From positions 1-64,000 of the forward strand of contig JAMWFC010000114.1 in NCBI GenBank assembly GCA_027475525.1: a stretch of 64,000 nucleotides of DNA, in the 5' to 3' direction. The stretch comes from Macrolepiota albuminosa. Lineage: Eukaryota > Basidiomycota > Agaricomycetes > Agaricales > Agaricaceae. Shown here piece by piece: positions 1 to 12,317 of the stretch. The number at the start of each line of letters is the position of its first letter. Position 1 is the stretch's first letter. The translations under genes were made by a program, and so were the position numbers. Under the pieces are notes generated by a model. It was not told where the DNA came from. It saw only the letters and a list, made by a program, of their open reading frames with translations, and ran no database searches.

Positions 1-72
1 GAGTGCGGCAAGGTTTCCGGAGCCGGTGCCGAGCCTGCCGTTGATGCGCCTAACCTGTATAGGGTCCTATCA
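1..72 (-). mobile_element. Edge of a Ty3/Gypsy LTR (same family as the LTR at 57967-58757)
   Basis: Bases 4-72 match the last part of the complete LTR at 57967-58757 nearly base for base and end in the same CCTATCA. Read on the minus strand, this is the 5' start (TGATAGG...) of the LTR. The bases right of position 72 are not the polypurine tract found beside the complete copy, so this is the outer edge of either a 5' LTR or a solo LTR whose remainder lies left of the window. It abuts the decayed ORF that follows and may have inserted into it. Confidence 0.85.
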
Positions 73-1703
73 ACGGTCATCATCGAGTTGTCGTTTTTGA
101 ACCGGGAAAGAAACCCCGAGCACCACCTCGCTTTCAATATCTATTAAGTTCTTTATCACATCCCGAGTTTTATCCACCGTCGATAAACTGTTCTGCTCGT
201 ACTTCCCCCTGACAACACGAGCCCATAGCTTTGCAGATGTCACCTCATTCCAGGCTTCGGCTTGTGAGTCCTCCACATTGTCCCAGGGTGATGCCTGGAG
301 GTGGATTTCGGGCCACCCTCCATTCGGAATGGCGGTTCATCGGAGACCTCTATTATTGGTTACACAGCTGTTCTCCATATTCTCCCGTTCCATTCGGAAA
401 AGGGCATCACCGTCAGCCTGGGTTGACGCCATATAACCGTCCATATCAATATCATTGGGGACGGGGGTGGATGGGGCATCCTGAGCGGACTGCTCCTGTG
501 GCTCCTTCGCTTGCATGCTGGGGGCCCTCGAGAAAGACAGCTTTTCCATGGATGGGGGGGGAAATCCGGGAGGATCGTATCCCAATTCGAGTCCGCAACA
601 AGGGTGTCCTCCCCACTGAAAGGGTCAACACCTAGATTCCTCGTGGCTGTTCCCAAAGGGGCGCTGGTTTTGGGATTGGGTGTTGGAGAGGCCTCTCTAG
701 CACCCGATTGATATTGGGATCTACTGGTAGGGGTGGAGAAAGGGGGGTTCGTCGCCGAGGTGTGACGTTTCAGCGTTCTCTTCATTGCAGGACTGAACGG
801 AGGGGGGCGTTTAGCATTATCCACGTCTCTGACGTTTAACCCGCTTCACACCCCTTCAGTCTGGCTCACGGGTGTCCCCTCGTTCCTGGGTGCCGGGGAG
901 CTCTGTGTGGGACCCAGAGAGTCTTTCTGCGCCCCAGGTTTCCGACTGATCCTGATCGAGAGTTTTTTGGCCGCTGGGTGGACTGGCATGCTCAGAGCAG
1001 GAAACTCATCCTCTTGGCGCGCATCTATGAGGACGGGTCTGCCAGCGCTTCACAATACGGTGTTAATACCGTGTATAATGGCTCAACAGGGAGCTTACTG
1101 TTTCGTAGTTATAATTTTACTAATTCCTGTTACTGGAATCCCCGTATCCCCCTGGGGGGTGTCTTCCATAGGATCCATCCCACGCTGGTCCCCTTTAGCA
1201 TAGGCAATAGCATTCAGCATCGTCCCGACTTGAGTGTCTGGGGTGCACGGTTCAGTATCCGTCATGGTCTATGTGGTGAATTTCGCAAAGAGGGGTAAGG
1301 ATGGGGGAAGCTATATTGTAACCGAGGTAGAAGTTATAGTCTGGGATTTAATCCAGGGTCCGATTCCAAATCGCACATGTGTCAGGTTGTGGGTCCAAAA
1401 TGAATGCTCGTCTTTTCTCTTCCGTTAGGAGGCTTAACAGGGGTGTTGACCACCTTGGATTTATGGCGAGGGGATGTATTATTGGGGGGACAGGGTTCGA
1501 CGTACACTGTCATTCAGACGTTCCAGGCGGCCTTCGGGAGGGAGTGGTGGCATCGTCCCCCGACAACTAAACACTACAGCGCCGGCACCCGCATCTGGGT
1601 TTTCTGTCGGCGTTTGCCTTGGATTTTTAATATCTGTTATCGATACAGGGTAGATGAGTGCCACGTCATCACCGTGTAGGTGAGGGTAGGATGTGCGAAC
1701 CAA
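73..1703 (-). pseudogene. Decayed ORF, possibly retrotransposon gag/ORF1-like
   Basis: On the minus strand, several ORF pieces read as one proline- and serine-rich protein. They are interrupted by a frame change at a G8 run (about 548-555) and an in-frame TGA between about 340 and 350. The last piece (276 to 73) runs up to the LTR edge. Further upstream, 1479-1703 is another open piece. Composition and context suggest a gag- or ORF1-like protein of an old retroelement, but no catalytic motif or zinc knuckle is visible, so the assignment is only a guess. A G13 run at about 1789-1801 is a further sign of decay or sequencing trouble. Confidence 0.3.
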
Positions 1704-2352
1704 TTGAGCAGGTCGTCCTCGCAGACCCCTCGTACTTCACTAGAGCTTCACTTGCCCTTATAGGGCACCGAGATGGGGGCTATCTCGGGGGGGGGGGGGG
1801 CATTGACATAACACCTTTCGGTGACCCTCCTTGTATGGAGTGACAGTACGGTTGTTAACCGCCTGTACGTTTGTAAGAAAATATGCGTGACCACATGGTG
1901 GTTACGGATCAAGAGGCCCCCCCACTTCCAGTCTCTTATCTGACTGAAAGTGCAAACTATATACTCTTCCTCCTTATTCTCCAGAGTTCACCATTCTTTC
2001 TTGTAATGCCTCATGTCCCTGTTCATATTCAGATTGTCAGCTGTTATACCCTCAGCAATGGTGTTGCTACACTACTTCAACACAATCTTGGCTATGATTT
2101 AACATCAGCACCATACCTAGTAGCGATTATCAATTATTCCCGCTATTGTATCGAAAGCTCATCAAAAAAGGTCATTAAAATTACCAGGCCGAAATTAATT
2201 TCAGGTCTTAATCACAAGGCAAGACATAGCAACACCTCAAAGATGTTATATTGCTCCTCTGAGCGGCAGGAGATAGGATATACAAACAGATATAAAAGTA
2301 CAATAATGATAAAAGAATCCAAGACCAATCAGAGCAATGCCTCCCTCCACAT
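1704..2352. other. No gene recognised (spacer, 3' side of histone H3)
   Basis: This stretch has a long G-homopolymer at its start and AT-rich sequence after 1950. The plus-strand open frame at 1883-2656 runs antisense through histone H3 and has no recognisable protein character. The right end should hold the 3' UTR of H3. Confidence 0.5.
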
Positions 2353-2878
<526 letters not shown>

Positions 2879-3175
2879 TGCAAGGTTATGGAGTGTGTGG
2901 GTAGAGTTAGAAACAACTAAAGGTTTTGTAGACGGTTGTTAAAGGAATAACGGGGGCCAAGGCCAAAAGTGGCCGATTATTTAAACAAACACGATCGCGT
3001 CGTCACACGTGACACAAAACGCGCGGACTCAATCAACAAACGGAAATGTAGCACAGCCACTACCCATCCATATATAGTGGCTGTGGAGGAAGTGACAGAC
3101 TCCATATTCGTCGTTCGGCGCCCACCTCCACACAGCACTCAATCAATCTCTCCATTAACCTTACTCTTATAAGAC
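2879..3175. promoter_or_regulatory. Shared divergent promoter of histone H3 and H4
   Basis: The 297 bp between the two histone start codons hold a TATATAG box at about 3070-3076, roughly 100 bp before the H4 start. A TATTTAAA sequence near 2976-2983 is well placed, on the other strand, for H3. A single shared control region would keep H3 and H4 output matched through S phase. That co-regulation is known for fungal histone pairs and is inferred here. Confidence 0.6.
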
Positions 3176-3593
3176 ATGTCTGGACGCGGAAAGGGTGGAA
3201 AGGTGAGATGTTCTGTGACCTTAAAGTGTCTAGTCGTTAACGAGAAGGGAATAACAGGGTCTCGGAAAGGGTGGTGCTAAGCGTCATCGCAAGATTCTTC
3301 GTGACAACATTCAGGGCATAACAAAGCCCGCTATTCGTCGTCTCGCCCGTCGTGGGGGTGTGAAGCGTATCTCTGGTCTTATCTATGAGGAGACCCGTGG
3401 TGTTTTGAAAATCTTCCTCGAGAATGTATGTGATATTTCGTGTTACATCTCGAGCCTTACTCACGTATTATATCAGGTCATTCGTGATTCAGTAACGTAC
3501 ACTGAACACGCCAAACGGAAAACAGTCACAGCACTTGATGTTGTGTACGCCCTCAAGCGATCAGGTCGTACACTATACGGTTTCGGTGCTTAA
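3176..3593 (+). CDS. Histone H4
   Basis: Core histone H4. Exon 1 encodes only MSGRGKGGK. An intron (gtgaga...aacag) separates it from the [17 protein letters not shown] segment, which continues through [20 protein letters not shown] to LKIFLEN. A second intron lies before [20 protein letters not shown], and the protein ends LYGFGA with TAA at 3591-3593. Spliced length is about 103 residues, exactly the H4 size. All modifiable tail lysines (K5, K8, K12, K16, K20) are visible. Confidence 0.96.
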
Positions 3594-4353
3594 GGTCGAA
3601 CTGTATGGGCTGTTGGGAGGATTTTCATTGTTGTATTGTTTATTATTATCTGTACTTTTATAATTTTATATCCTCTTCATATCCTTGAGACTGAGACTGA
3701 AAGTTTTATGGGAAATTTGCTGATAGTAGTGTGGCTATGAGATTTGAAGATCTGAAGCTCTAAAGTGCGGCCGTCCTGAGAGGTCCAATTTCAACTACTG
3801 TAACGCCATGGTGTAATGCATTTCTCGCGAGGATCGGGTTACTGGAAATGTCCACTGTATACGCTGCTGGGCCTAGAATCTGTTTCTAATGGAAAAGGAG
3901 TCAAAGAAACCTGTTCTAGCCTCTTATCATAGAAAAAGGCAAAGTTCCTTTGTTTAAAGACATTTTTCATCAAAAATTGACACATTGGAAATGGCATAAC
4001 AGGTTTCCTTTTCATTTTTTTCTATGGAAACACAATTGGGCGCCAGCAGTGCTACATTCAATTCCTTTTCACCGGGTTGAGGAATTTTGCAATGTCACAC
4101 CTAACTTTGCGTGAAAAACATTGTTTTCTTTTATCACGTACAGCTCGTCTTTGAGTAGTACGACCTTCACCAATTCTTAAGAATGTTGTTCATTCATAAT
4201 GACGTAGTCAACGGGCGTACAAGGAACAGATACAAGGCTGTAAAAACGGTTCATGGACGAAAAAGATAAAACTGAGGAATGAAATTTGACCATGTCACAC
4301 CACCACATCATGTACCCTAATGCGACCCTTCCGGCATTCAACCACGTACGTCA
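3594..4353. other. Intergenic, no gene seen
   Basis: This stretch holds the 3' region of H4 and AT-rich spacer. Just beyond its right edge, 4341-4372 carries two copies of a short cacgtacgtcatc motif in tandem, inside or next to the end of the minus-strand gene that follows. No ORF of convincing character was found. Confidence 0.6.
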
Positions 4354-5238
4354 TCAACCACGTACGTCATCTAACCAGTGCACTCCGCCCACAAACATCT
4401 CGCGCGTCGGGAACACCTCGAGAATATCACACTCAAAGTCCTCCACGCAGAGACGATACTTCCGCCACAGCTGCGTGTCCGTGTCCGTAGAGTGTCGTTT
4501 CTCTGGATTGGATGAAGTGGAGGGGCTCACATCCGTGACAGGACCGAGGCCAACCGAGACGAGTTCGAACTCTGCAAGCATTCCCATGCGCGAAAACATC
4601 TGCCCAATGGCGTACTTCTCCACGAGGAAAAGGTTCGCCACCGCCGGCGAGGTTATGCGTACGGTCGACGTAGCTGTACAGACGGTCTTATTGGAGCATT
4701 GGAGATGGACTTGCCGCGTTTGTGTGATGGGGCATTGGCGAGAGACAGAGGCGATTGCGGCGGGATTGGGCAACGTCAGAGGAGTAGAAGGCTCTTGACT
4801 CGTAGGGTGGTAGAACGTGTTGGAATAAACGGTAGTGACTGTGATAGGAAGTGCAAAGAAGGCGCTGGTAGAAGAATGTGATCGTTGAGCTACTAAAAGG
4901 CAGAAACTGCACAACGTACCTGAGCAGTCGTTGAAGGTCGCCTTTGGCTGACAAGACTATACGTTCAAGCCCAGTCACTTCTGTAGGCCAAGGAAACTGA
5001 TGAGAAATGCCAAAAGTCAGAATCCGCTGACAATGATGAAGGTAACAACCAACGCTAATGCTCGTCGACTTTGAACTGTATGTATAGGTCGAGCCAACGC
5101 ACTGGCCAACAGGTGGTTGGGGGATAGAGACAGAAATTCTGGGGACTTGGGTAGTCTCGCTGAGTTTGGACGAAAGACATGCAAGTGTAGAAGTGTTGTT
5201 GGACACTCCGGGCTGAGCCACAAGTACCATAGACATCG
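4354..5238 (-). CDS. Uncharacterised two-exon protein
   Basis: The first exon (ATG at 5238) runs to the phrase LERIVLSAKGDLQRLL. A 55-nt GTACGT...ACCAG intron follows. The second exon resumes as SAFFALPITVTTVYSNT and ends WLDDVRG with TGA at 4354-4356. Splicing joins two open frames without interruption, which supports the model. The total is about 275-280 residues. I recall similar proteins with a GDLQRLLSAFF core in other Agaricomycetes but know no function. No signal peptide or membrane segment is evident. Earlier in-frame starts (to about 5320) are possible, so the N-terminus is uncertain. Confidence 0.65.
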
Positions 5239-6112
5239 TATTGTCTGATAGATGAGATATGAAGATGAGGGTGATGATGTGACAAGAGAATACTGTTTTC
5301 CGTTCTGCTTGATGAGGCATGCATTATAAGCAGAAGGATAGGAGGCAAATGGATGACAAGTACGGAGGCTGCTTCCAAGCTGTTTCAGTTCTAGTTAGTG
5401 AGGCTTACAGTATAGACGAGAAACAAATCATATGGAATAGGAGGTAGATTGTTGTGGGAAAGGGTCAATCTGGACGAAGAGAGTCCAGAAACGGAAACGT
5501 CGGCGTAGAACCTAGTGTACCTTTCGGTCGTTGGTCTGGTTTTATCGGTATAGATCTAGCACGGGTAATTGAAAAATACGATACCTGTTCACAAGTCTCT
5601 TTCCCCATGATATCTGTAAGAATCTCTCTGATAACATTGGGAGTTAACTCTGGCCTTATGTGGCCTTTTCGCTTGATGACCATGCTCACAGTCATGTCTC
5701 CGAAAACAGATATAGACCAGGAGTTTAGAGAAGAGACGAGCGAATTGCCACGTTTTGTCAGGCCATTACTTCAACAATCATTAATCAGGTCGACTTACGT
5801 AGGTTCGTACATACATAGATCGAATTATCTTCTCCGTAATCATAATGTTACATGCCGCCGGCCTACTGTACCCGTTTTGGGCAGCTCTGCTAAGCGACCC
5901 AGGGCTTGGTGCCTGGCGGAACACTTGGTCTACACCTCCACTTTCAGCTAACTGCGCCGCACTGCACCACAAGGATTTAGGTAAGGACCAGATCATCGTC
6001 AAAAAAAAAATCCTCCGTCGATGCTCCGTCGCCGACGATTCGCCCTGATCGTTCTGCCGACTATTTACCGCTTGATAAATATCCTTGTTCCATAGCTATT
6101 TCTGTCATCGCT
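5239..6112. other. Intergenic with weak ORFs
   Basis: A minus-strand open frame at 5465-5695 (about 76 codons, ending in SLRPD) and a plus-strand frame at 5454-5951 overlap here. Neither has a recognisable motif or clean splice signals. The end of the region, with an A9 run near 6001-6009, should be the 5' UTR or promoter of the F-box gene. Confidence 0.4.
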
Positions 6113-7312
6113 ATGTCGGCCACGTTCGATGTTGCCTTCCCGGGCCTACCCAACGAGATCCTCTTTGCCATCTTCTCTGACTGCTATCCTAATACGCTTA
6201 CAGTCATCGCACGCGTTTCTCACAGCTTCAGATACATTGTCGAGAGCATTCTTTATTCCTCCATCTCAATTTACGATGAAATCAGCGAATCTTCGCCACA
6301 ACCGTTGAGGACATTACGATGGTGTAAGTCCATGCAGCGACGTAGTTATCTCTTCGAGAACACTCGAAAACTGCAGATCCGGTGGCATGCAGAGAACCCA
6401 GGTGTTTTGATGTCGAGCTCACTAATCCCAGCTTGCACCAAAATTTCACAAACACTACGTCTCCTGACTTCACTTGAGTCATTAGAGATATTTCTGGGCC
6501 CTGCGAACCTCATGGCCCAAGCGGAACCCGCTAGTTTAAGGATGCACATGGTCGAGCATGTGATCCGGGGCACGCGCCTTCCCCACATGCGCCGTTGCTC
6601 ACTTGGGGCAGATTATACCAAGGGCGCGCAACCTTACACGTCTGTTCTCCCTGTTTTTCTCGCTTCAGCGCCTTTGCTCCGCCATCTGAAGCTTTTCGAC
6701 CATCATACACCCATTGACTTGCCCCCTGGGGCCATCCCAAACCTCATCTCGTTCCGCGGTACGGCCAATGCTGCAGCCACGCTCCTTCCTGGCCGACCAG
6801 TACAAGCTCTTGCCCTCGTCGGCCAGGATTCAGACGTCACTAGAGAGAATTTACCACGCATGACGCTCACAGCACTCCCATTGCGCAATCTCGATCTCTC
6901 GGCCATGTTTGTCCGCCCGGTCCTCCTCAAGAACGTCTCGACACACTTTCCTACTGTGCAAAGTCTCCGTGTCCGCCTTGCCCTGCGACACACACTCCAC
7001 TATGCATTTTCAGGCATCGTGAGCATCCTTATTTCATCTATCCGATTAGAGGTCCCACATTAACTACCGCGTCTGACAAGCTAGAGACTTCTCGCGGGCC
7101 TTTCATCCGTGCTGAGTGCCCTTCAATTCCTCGAGGTGCTCGACCTCTCCCCAACAGACGTGGACGGCGTAGGCCGTCCCGATCCAAAGGAAGAACTAGT
7201 GCTTGCCGAAGAATGGGGCCGCGCAAACCCTTTATTGTACCGTGTTGTTTTCCCAAGCGAGGCAGAGTGGGTGCGCCAAGAAGATGGAATGTGGCATCTG
7301 ATTCCAAACTAA
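6113..7312 (+). CDS. F-box protein
   Basis: The N-terminus FPGLPNEILFAIFSDCYPNT (residues about 8-28) followed by LTVIARVSHSFRYIVESILY matches the F-box pattern LPxEIL...L..l..VS..f. Such proteins use the F-box to bind Skp1 and bring a substrate to an SCF ubiquitin ligase. The rest contains leucine-rich stretches typical of agaric F-box families, without regular LRRs. One intron (GTGAGC at about 7019 to an AG near 7080) joins the 316-codon first frame to a second that ends WHLIPN. The total is about 380 residues. Agaricomycetes carry very many such genes, so the substrate cannot be guessed. Confidence 0.8.
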
Positions 7313-8018
7313 GAACACCACTCGTTCATCAAGAACTCTTACCAGATCACTGAACTTTGTGCCATGAAGTGGTCTAGATTTCTACGTTGCGGGCACTCGG
7401 GGAAACCCCTACAATCGCTTCCCATCTACGATACATCCAAAAACAAGAGTTGCGGCACCTCACTAGCGACTTCCAAACCTTGTACCTTGCTGAGTATCAA
7501 GTAGATTATATTATACACATTGTACTCACGAAACTTCAATTTTTAGATAGTTATCTCACGTACACTCTCAAGCCACCGTTCCACCACTGTGTACTTCTTT
7601 GTTCTATTATAATAATATCATTCCCATCTGTCTTTTCCCTTGACATATCACTACTGATTCATCAATCTTGGCAAAATACGGACAGATACAACTGGTCATT
7701 GAGAAGAAAATACACATGGTGGACAACATGCGACCATTTTGTACATACGAATAATACTAGCTCAACCCTACTTCCAGACGCCAGCGCTTAGAGAAAGGAG
7801 GGTAAGAGGTGATATACTACTAAAAACATCACCAGATGGAGAGGGTATCATGATCGGATGATGATAGGTTATGGGAAGGTGATAGATAAAAGAAGGTTGA
7901 ATGGATGTCCATCCAAGAGGACCGCGGGACGATAAAACCAGAGCCCAATCGAGAAAAGTCTAGAATTTTCCTGCAAGGCCTTCCTCTTGCACCAGAAAAA
8001 AAGTCAACAAGGGGGTGA
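7313..8018. other. Intergenic between convergent genes
   Basis: This AT-rich spacer holds the 3' ends of the F-box gene (plus) and the RhoGAP gene (minus). The 134-codon frame at 7387-7791 is low-complexity and lacks a recognisable domain. I see no gene. Confidence 0.6.
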
Positions 8019-10690
8019 TCACGAAGTCATCTCTGATTCGTCTACAAAAATATCATTGTAGTGATTTAGAATCGTCTCGATTGCCTATTGACACCATCAG
8101 AACACACAACAATCAAGCACAGCCGATGAACTCCCACGTACCAAATTCTGTAATGTCGCGTCGACCATGCTACCACCGTTTGCTTGGCCTGGGTGCGCGC
8201 TGGTTGGGGAGATGCCGAACAACGTCGGTCCGAATACAATCGCGAGGTTCTGCATCGACATGGAGTTCACTGCGGCGTGTTGGTTTATCCTAACACGATA
8301 GGATATTAATAATCAGATACGCAGAAGACGAAGACAACATACCGGTGCAAGTGCCCAAGGAAATACTTGAACGTTGCGTAATTGGGGTCCGGAAGCTCGT
8401 TTACCCGTTCGTGCAACCGGATGTGGCGGAGCCGATCGTTTTCAATTCCTTCAATGAAATAAGCACAATTAACTCAAAAGAGGATAAACATCTCTACACA
8501 CTCGCTGCTTCGATGAACCTTTGGTGTAGATCGCATGTCAACAAAGGATCCGGGAGGTCTCGCAGCCATCCTTTGATTACGCTCGCGACGGTATTTATAT
8601 CTCCCGACCATTCTGGCGCATCGAGGTCCACAGAATCAAGGTCTGCGTACACATACAATGCGTTAATCATGATTATTACCATGTGGCAACAATAAAAAAA
8701 AATACGGAGGTACCCACCCTGATCCAGCTTCTGTCTCAGCTTCGTTACCTTACTTGTCATCCCACTTATCCGATAAATCCCCTGTGTCTGCATTCCATAT
8801 TTCTCGATAGCTTGACAACATTTTGTCAAGATAGGAGGCAGCTCCACTTTGTCCCTCCCCATCTGCTCAGCGAGATCGACACCGAACGTCGGCCGAGCTG
8901 GCGCATGCACACCATGTCCACCCGCATCAACATTTGTGCCGTTGATAGGCTGTTTATCGATTTCGTGTCTCGGTATTGGAGGAAGCTGTATTTGTGAGAT
9001 ACCCTGAGGTCTGGTTTCCGGCGGCAACAAGGTCGAAACTTACAAAGCCTTCCTCAATAGGACCTTCGCGTCGTGGACCACGCGAGACACCCCCGCGAGC
9101 ATACGCGTAATTCTGCATGTAAGTACGGAAATCACCACGGTTGTCGATAGATTCAATAGAAGCCTTAAGACCAAGTCCTATACAATGTAGAGTTAGAATC
9201 GAAGTCAATGAAAAGAAAAGGAACAAAACCTTCTTCTCGTGGTGGGACCAGTATTGACCCATCACTGAGGACTATACTCTCAAATAGGAACGCGTATCGT
9301 GTCAAATGATACTGGGTCCCTAAATCTATCTCATCTGTACACTCCTTGAGGGACTAGAAAAGGATCAGCATCCAGAACCAACTTCAAAGTCCTAGGAAAA
9401 CGAACGCGAAGTATTCGAGGCAACTGGAAGTTAAAGTATTCTTGTCTCATTGTCTGTGTATCAATCATCGCCTTCCTGTATACGTCCGATGCAGCTGACA
9501 TCTTCGACCGTATGTCATCCTCCTGTCGTTGTATCTGTAGAAATAGTATTAAAGATTGTAATGATGAAACAAAATGGACCACGAACGTTTCCCGGATTCT
9601 TGCCCTTCAATAGGAGACCACCTTTGGCTACTGCTTTCCCAATTACCCGCTTCCCGCCTGTGTTGCCTACACGACTTTGTACCACGGTATCCTTGAGCGA
9701 CTCACCCTCCTTCTGTAAGAGTACACGTTCCAACTCCTCGGAGGTGATATCTAATCGATTTTTGCTCTTCTCTGTAGTAGTCTCTGACTCCTGTAGTGCC
9801 CTCTCATATCTGTTTGCGAGTTCCTTCGTCTACTCTGATTGTAAGACTCTCTTCGGTTTGGCTTAATAAATGGCTCGATCGTACCTGCTTTCGATTCTTC
9901 TCGACCTCCTTCGACAGATTCGCAAGCTCCTCGCTCATTTCATTCAAACGCTGTGCAAAGCGGAGCCTGTTCTCTGCCATCATCTCGTGGACCCGCAAAG
10001 TTCCATTCCATGCAGATACGAAAGATCTTGATAAGTAGATGATTTCCCGTTACGCAGCACTCGAGGTAAAAGTGCTTACCCAGCCTTCCCATCGTTCATA
10101 GAATACATCTCTGCAGTTGACCGTGCGAGCTTCTGCAGGTTTTTGCCGTACTCCTCTTCCATAGCGGCACGTTTCTTAAAAAATGTCGAAGCTTCCTGTC
10201 CAGGGAGTCAGATTCACACAGGTCAGATAGAGGCATTCTCGACGTACCCTACACGATACCATACTTTGTTTTATTCTGTCAAGAAGCAGCGGCACTCCAC
10301 ACTTAAATATCGCATGAGCTTTGCGTGGCCATTAACATAACGAACGAGTTGACTTACATCCAAGTCGCATAAAGCTCTGAGCACACTCTCATCGAAAGTA
10401 GGTTCCACGAGAGCTATTGGCTCGCTGTGAATCGTCGATGCATTGTCACGTCTTTCCAACGTCGTCATATGGGTAGTCGGGCTCTCCTGCCACCGTGATG
10501 TCGACGCTCGCCCCGCTGAATCGACGCTCGTCCTAACAGGTATCGGGGATGTCGAATCTATACGAGAGCTCGAGGATGATGTATCTGCCGACTCGAAAGT
10601 CCGTAGCTGCGGTCTCCCATGACCAGCACTGTTCTGAAAATCGGAATGATCCCCATCCCAAGCACTCGATAGATAGCCATCCTCTGTCAT
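8019..10690 (-). CDS. F-BAR and RhoGAP domain protein (Rgd1/Rga7-like)
   Basis: A many-exon gene. The start at 10690 gives a serine-rich N-terminus, then EPTFDESVLRALCDLD, the typical beginning of an F-BAR domain. It continues through coiled-coil exons (ENRLRFAQRLNEMSEELANL; MRQEYFNFQLPRIL). The C-terminal exons form a RhoGAP domain: PTFGVDLAEQMG, LPPILTKCCQAIEKYG, the arginine-finger region TQGIYRISGMTSKVTKLRQK, WLRDLPDPLLT, and MQNLAIVFGPTLFG. It ends DESEMTS with TGA at 8019-8021. F-BAR/RhoGAP proteins bind curved plasma membrane and switch off Rho GTPases during polar growth and septation. Exon borders are approximate. Confidence 0.85.
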
Positions 10691-12317
10691 CGGTAATATA
10701 AGGGCTCACAACGTCTCTGTTGTAACTGTCTAGTGTCAAGGGATTCGGAAGACGAAGGGAAAAGGTTGTTGACTGTCAATGGTACCAGCTTGGAAAGCTC
10801 GGTCACTTGTTTAATGTTTTTAGTGCCGTGAGCCACGTGGATTGCCGAATAAGGATCCTGAGCGTTTAGAGACCGAACCTCACTAGAAATCTTTTCGACG
10901 TGCAGATTGTTCATGAGTAGTGTCTTCAAAATTTCATTACTTTCAGGAACTTGTGAGACAGGCTCTGAGCAATGGATATCACCTACTGTAAATCAGCGTG
11001 GATCGTCTACTCAAATCCTCATAATTGTCACTTGTGAAGGTCAAGGTGGGGATGGGGATTTTCTCTGCAAGCACTTGACAAGTCTTCCGCTCTCAAATAT
11101 CTTGTTGTACCCCATTATGTGAAATAAATGTACAAATAAACGGGTATGCACTTCAAATGATATATCTGTACCTCGTTTCATATTTGACTCGACACAACAG
11201 ATTCGTAAGCACGTCAAAACAGTGATATTTCCAGGAGGGAGGCACGCAGCACCAGACGCAATGAATGCGGTGTACACATGACAAGTATCCGAAGGAACCA
11301 GGAATTTGGACTGTATAAATAGAAAATGGTAATAGGGCTTTGTTGACAAGTGGTACACGCAGGCGAATGCCAAACAATGAAGAATCATCGCTAAGACATG
11401 TGGGACAATCTCCAGGCGCATTAAAGCCATGAGTTCAAAAGCACCCATTAATGGATGCCGTAGATGCACGGTGGGCATCTAGACTCAGAAGTGCTTTCGA
11501 CGAATGGTGTTTCCGTCATGCGGCTGAGTGCATCTCACATCAGAAATGATCATCTCATCCCGGAAAAGGGGAAAATACTCACGTGCGGGGACAGCGGTCT
11601 TTGCAGTCGTGTTTTGTTCTTAAGTGGTTACGACTGTAGATACAATATTCACCATTACAGTCAACCTAAGACCACCTGAGATGAGTGGGGCATACATAAG
11701 CCCAGTCTGTAGAACGTTCACCTTTTCACGCCTCGTCAAAATACGGTGGTTGCAAGAGTATTGATTATACATGAAGAGCATGAAACACATGAGAGTTCTT
11801 ATCGAGTGAGTGGGCCACGTCCTAGGAATGTTCAATACTGGAAACGTATTTAAGGCCACGTAAAATATGTTCACAAGCTCTCGACTCTGTCAGATGGGTA
11901 ATAACGGAAGACAGCTGAGCCTTCCGATAGAATCTCATTCGAGGAGCGTCTTAGGCTCTTAGGCCAGATCGTATAGATGATCCTCATGCACTCGCATTCA
12001 AAACAGACAACGTGTTCAGGAAACCACTCACAGCCTAGATACAGCCAGATTGGGCAATAGCCAATAGCGATGACTCCGATACTTGTTCCGCAAGAAGACA
12101 TCTCGAAGTGGGATTTGTCCCCCAAGGTATGAGGTAGCCTAGACAACCAATGATGAGGTCTGTCCTCCAACAGATACCTAAACCCGAAAGGTAGTGAGAA
12201 ATCGATACAAACATGAACTTGCAACGGCGCGAATTCCTTAGATGTAACCTTTATCGTTTATCGCACTCCAAGTCTGTTGCTTTAGAAATACTGAACAAGT
12301 GTACAACAAATCAGCGC
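10691..12317 (-). other. Unresolved intron-rich gene between RhoGAP and Nup85
   Basis: No long ORF exists, yet the minus strand has coding-like pieces bounded by plausible splice sites. One open piece ends at a GTGAGT donor near 12031 (LRNKYRSHRYWLLPN). Another reads THLTESRACEHILRGLKYVS near 11840-11900. The last open frame is 10687-10929 (RSLNAQDPYSAIHVAHGTKN), with a stop next to the RhoGAP start. I could not chain them into one protein or recognise a family. Both neighbours are on the same strand, so the gap of about 1.6 kb is unlikely to be empty. RNA reads would settle it. Confidence 0.3.

Noticed and set aside
7387..7791. 134-codon plus-strand ORF in the F-box/RhoGAP gap
   Set aside because: Low-complexity, AT-driven composition, no motif; between two convergent gene ends.
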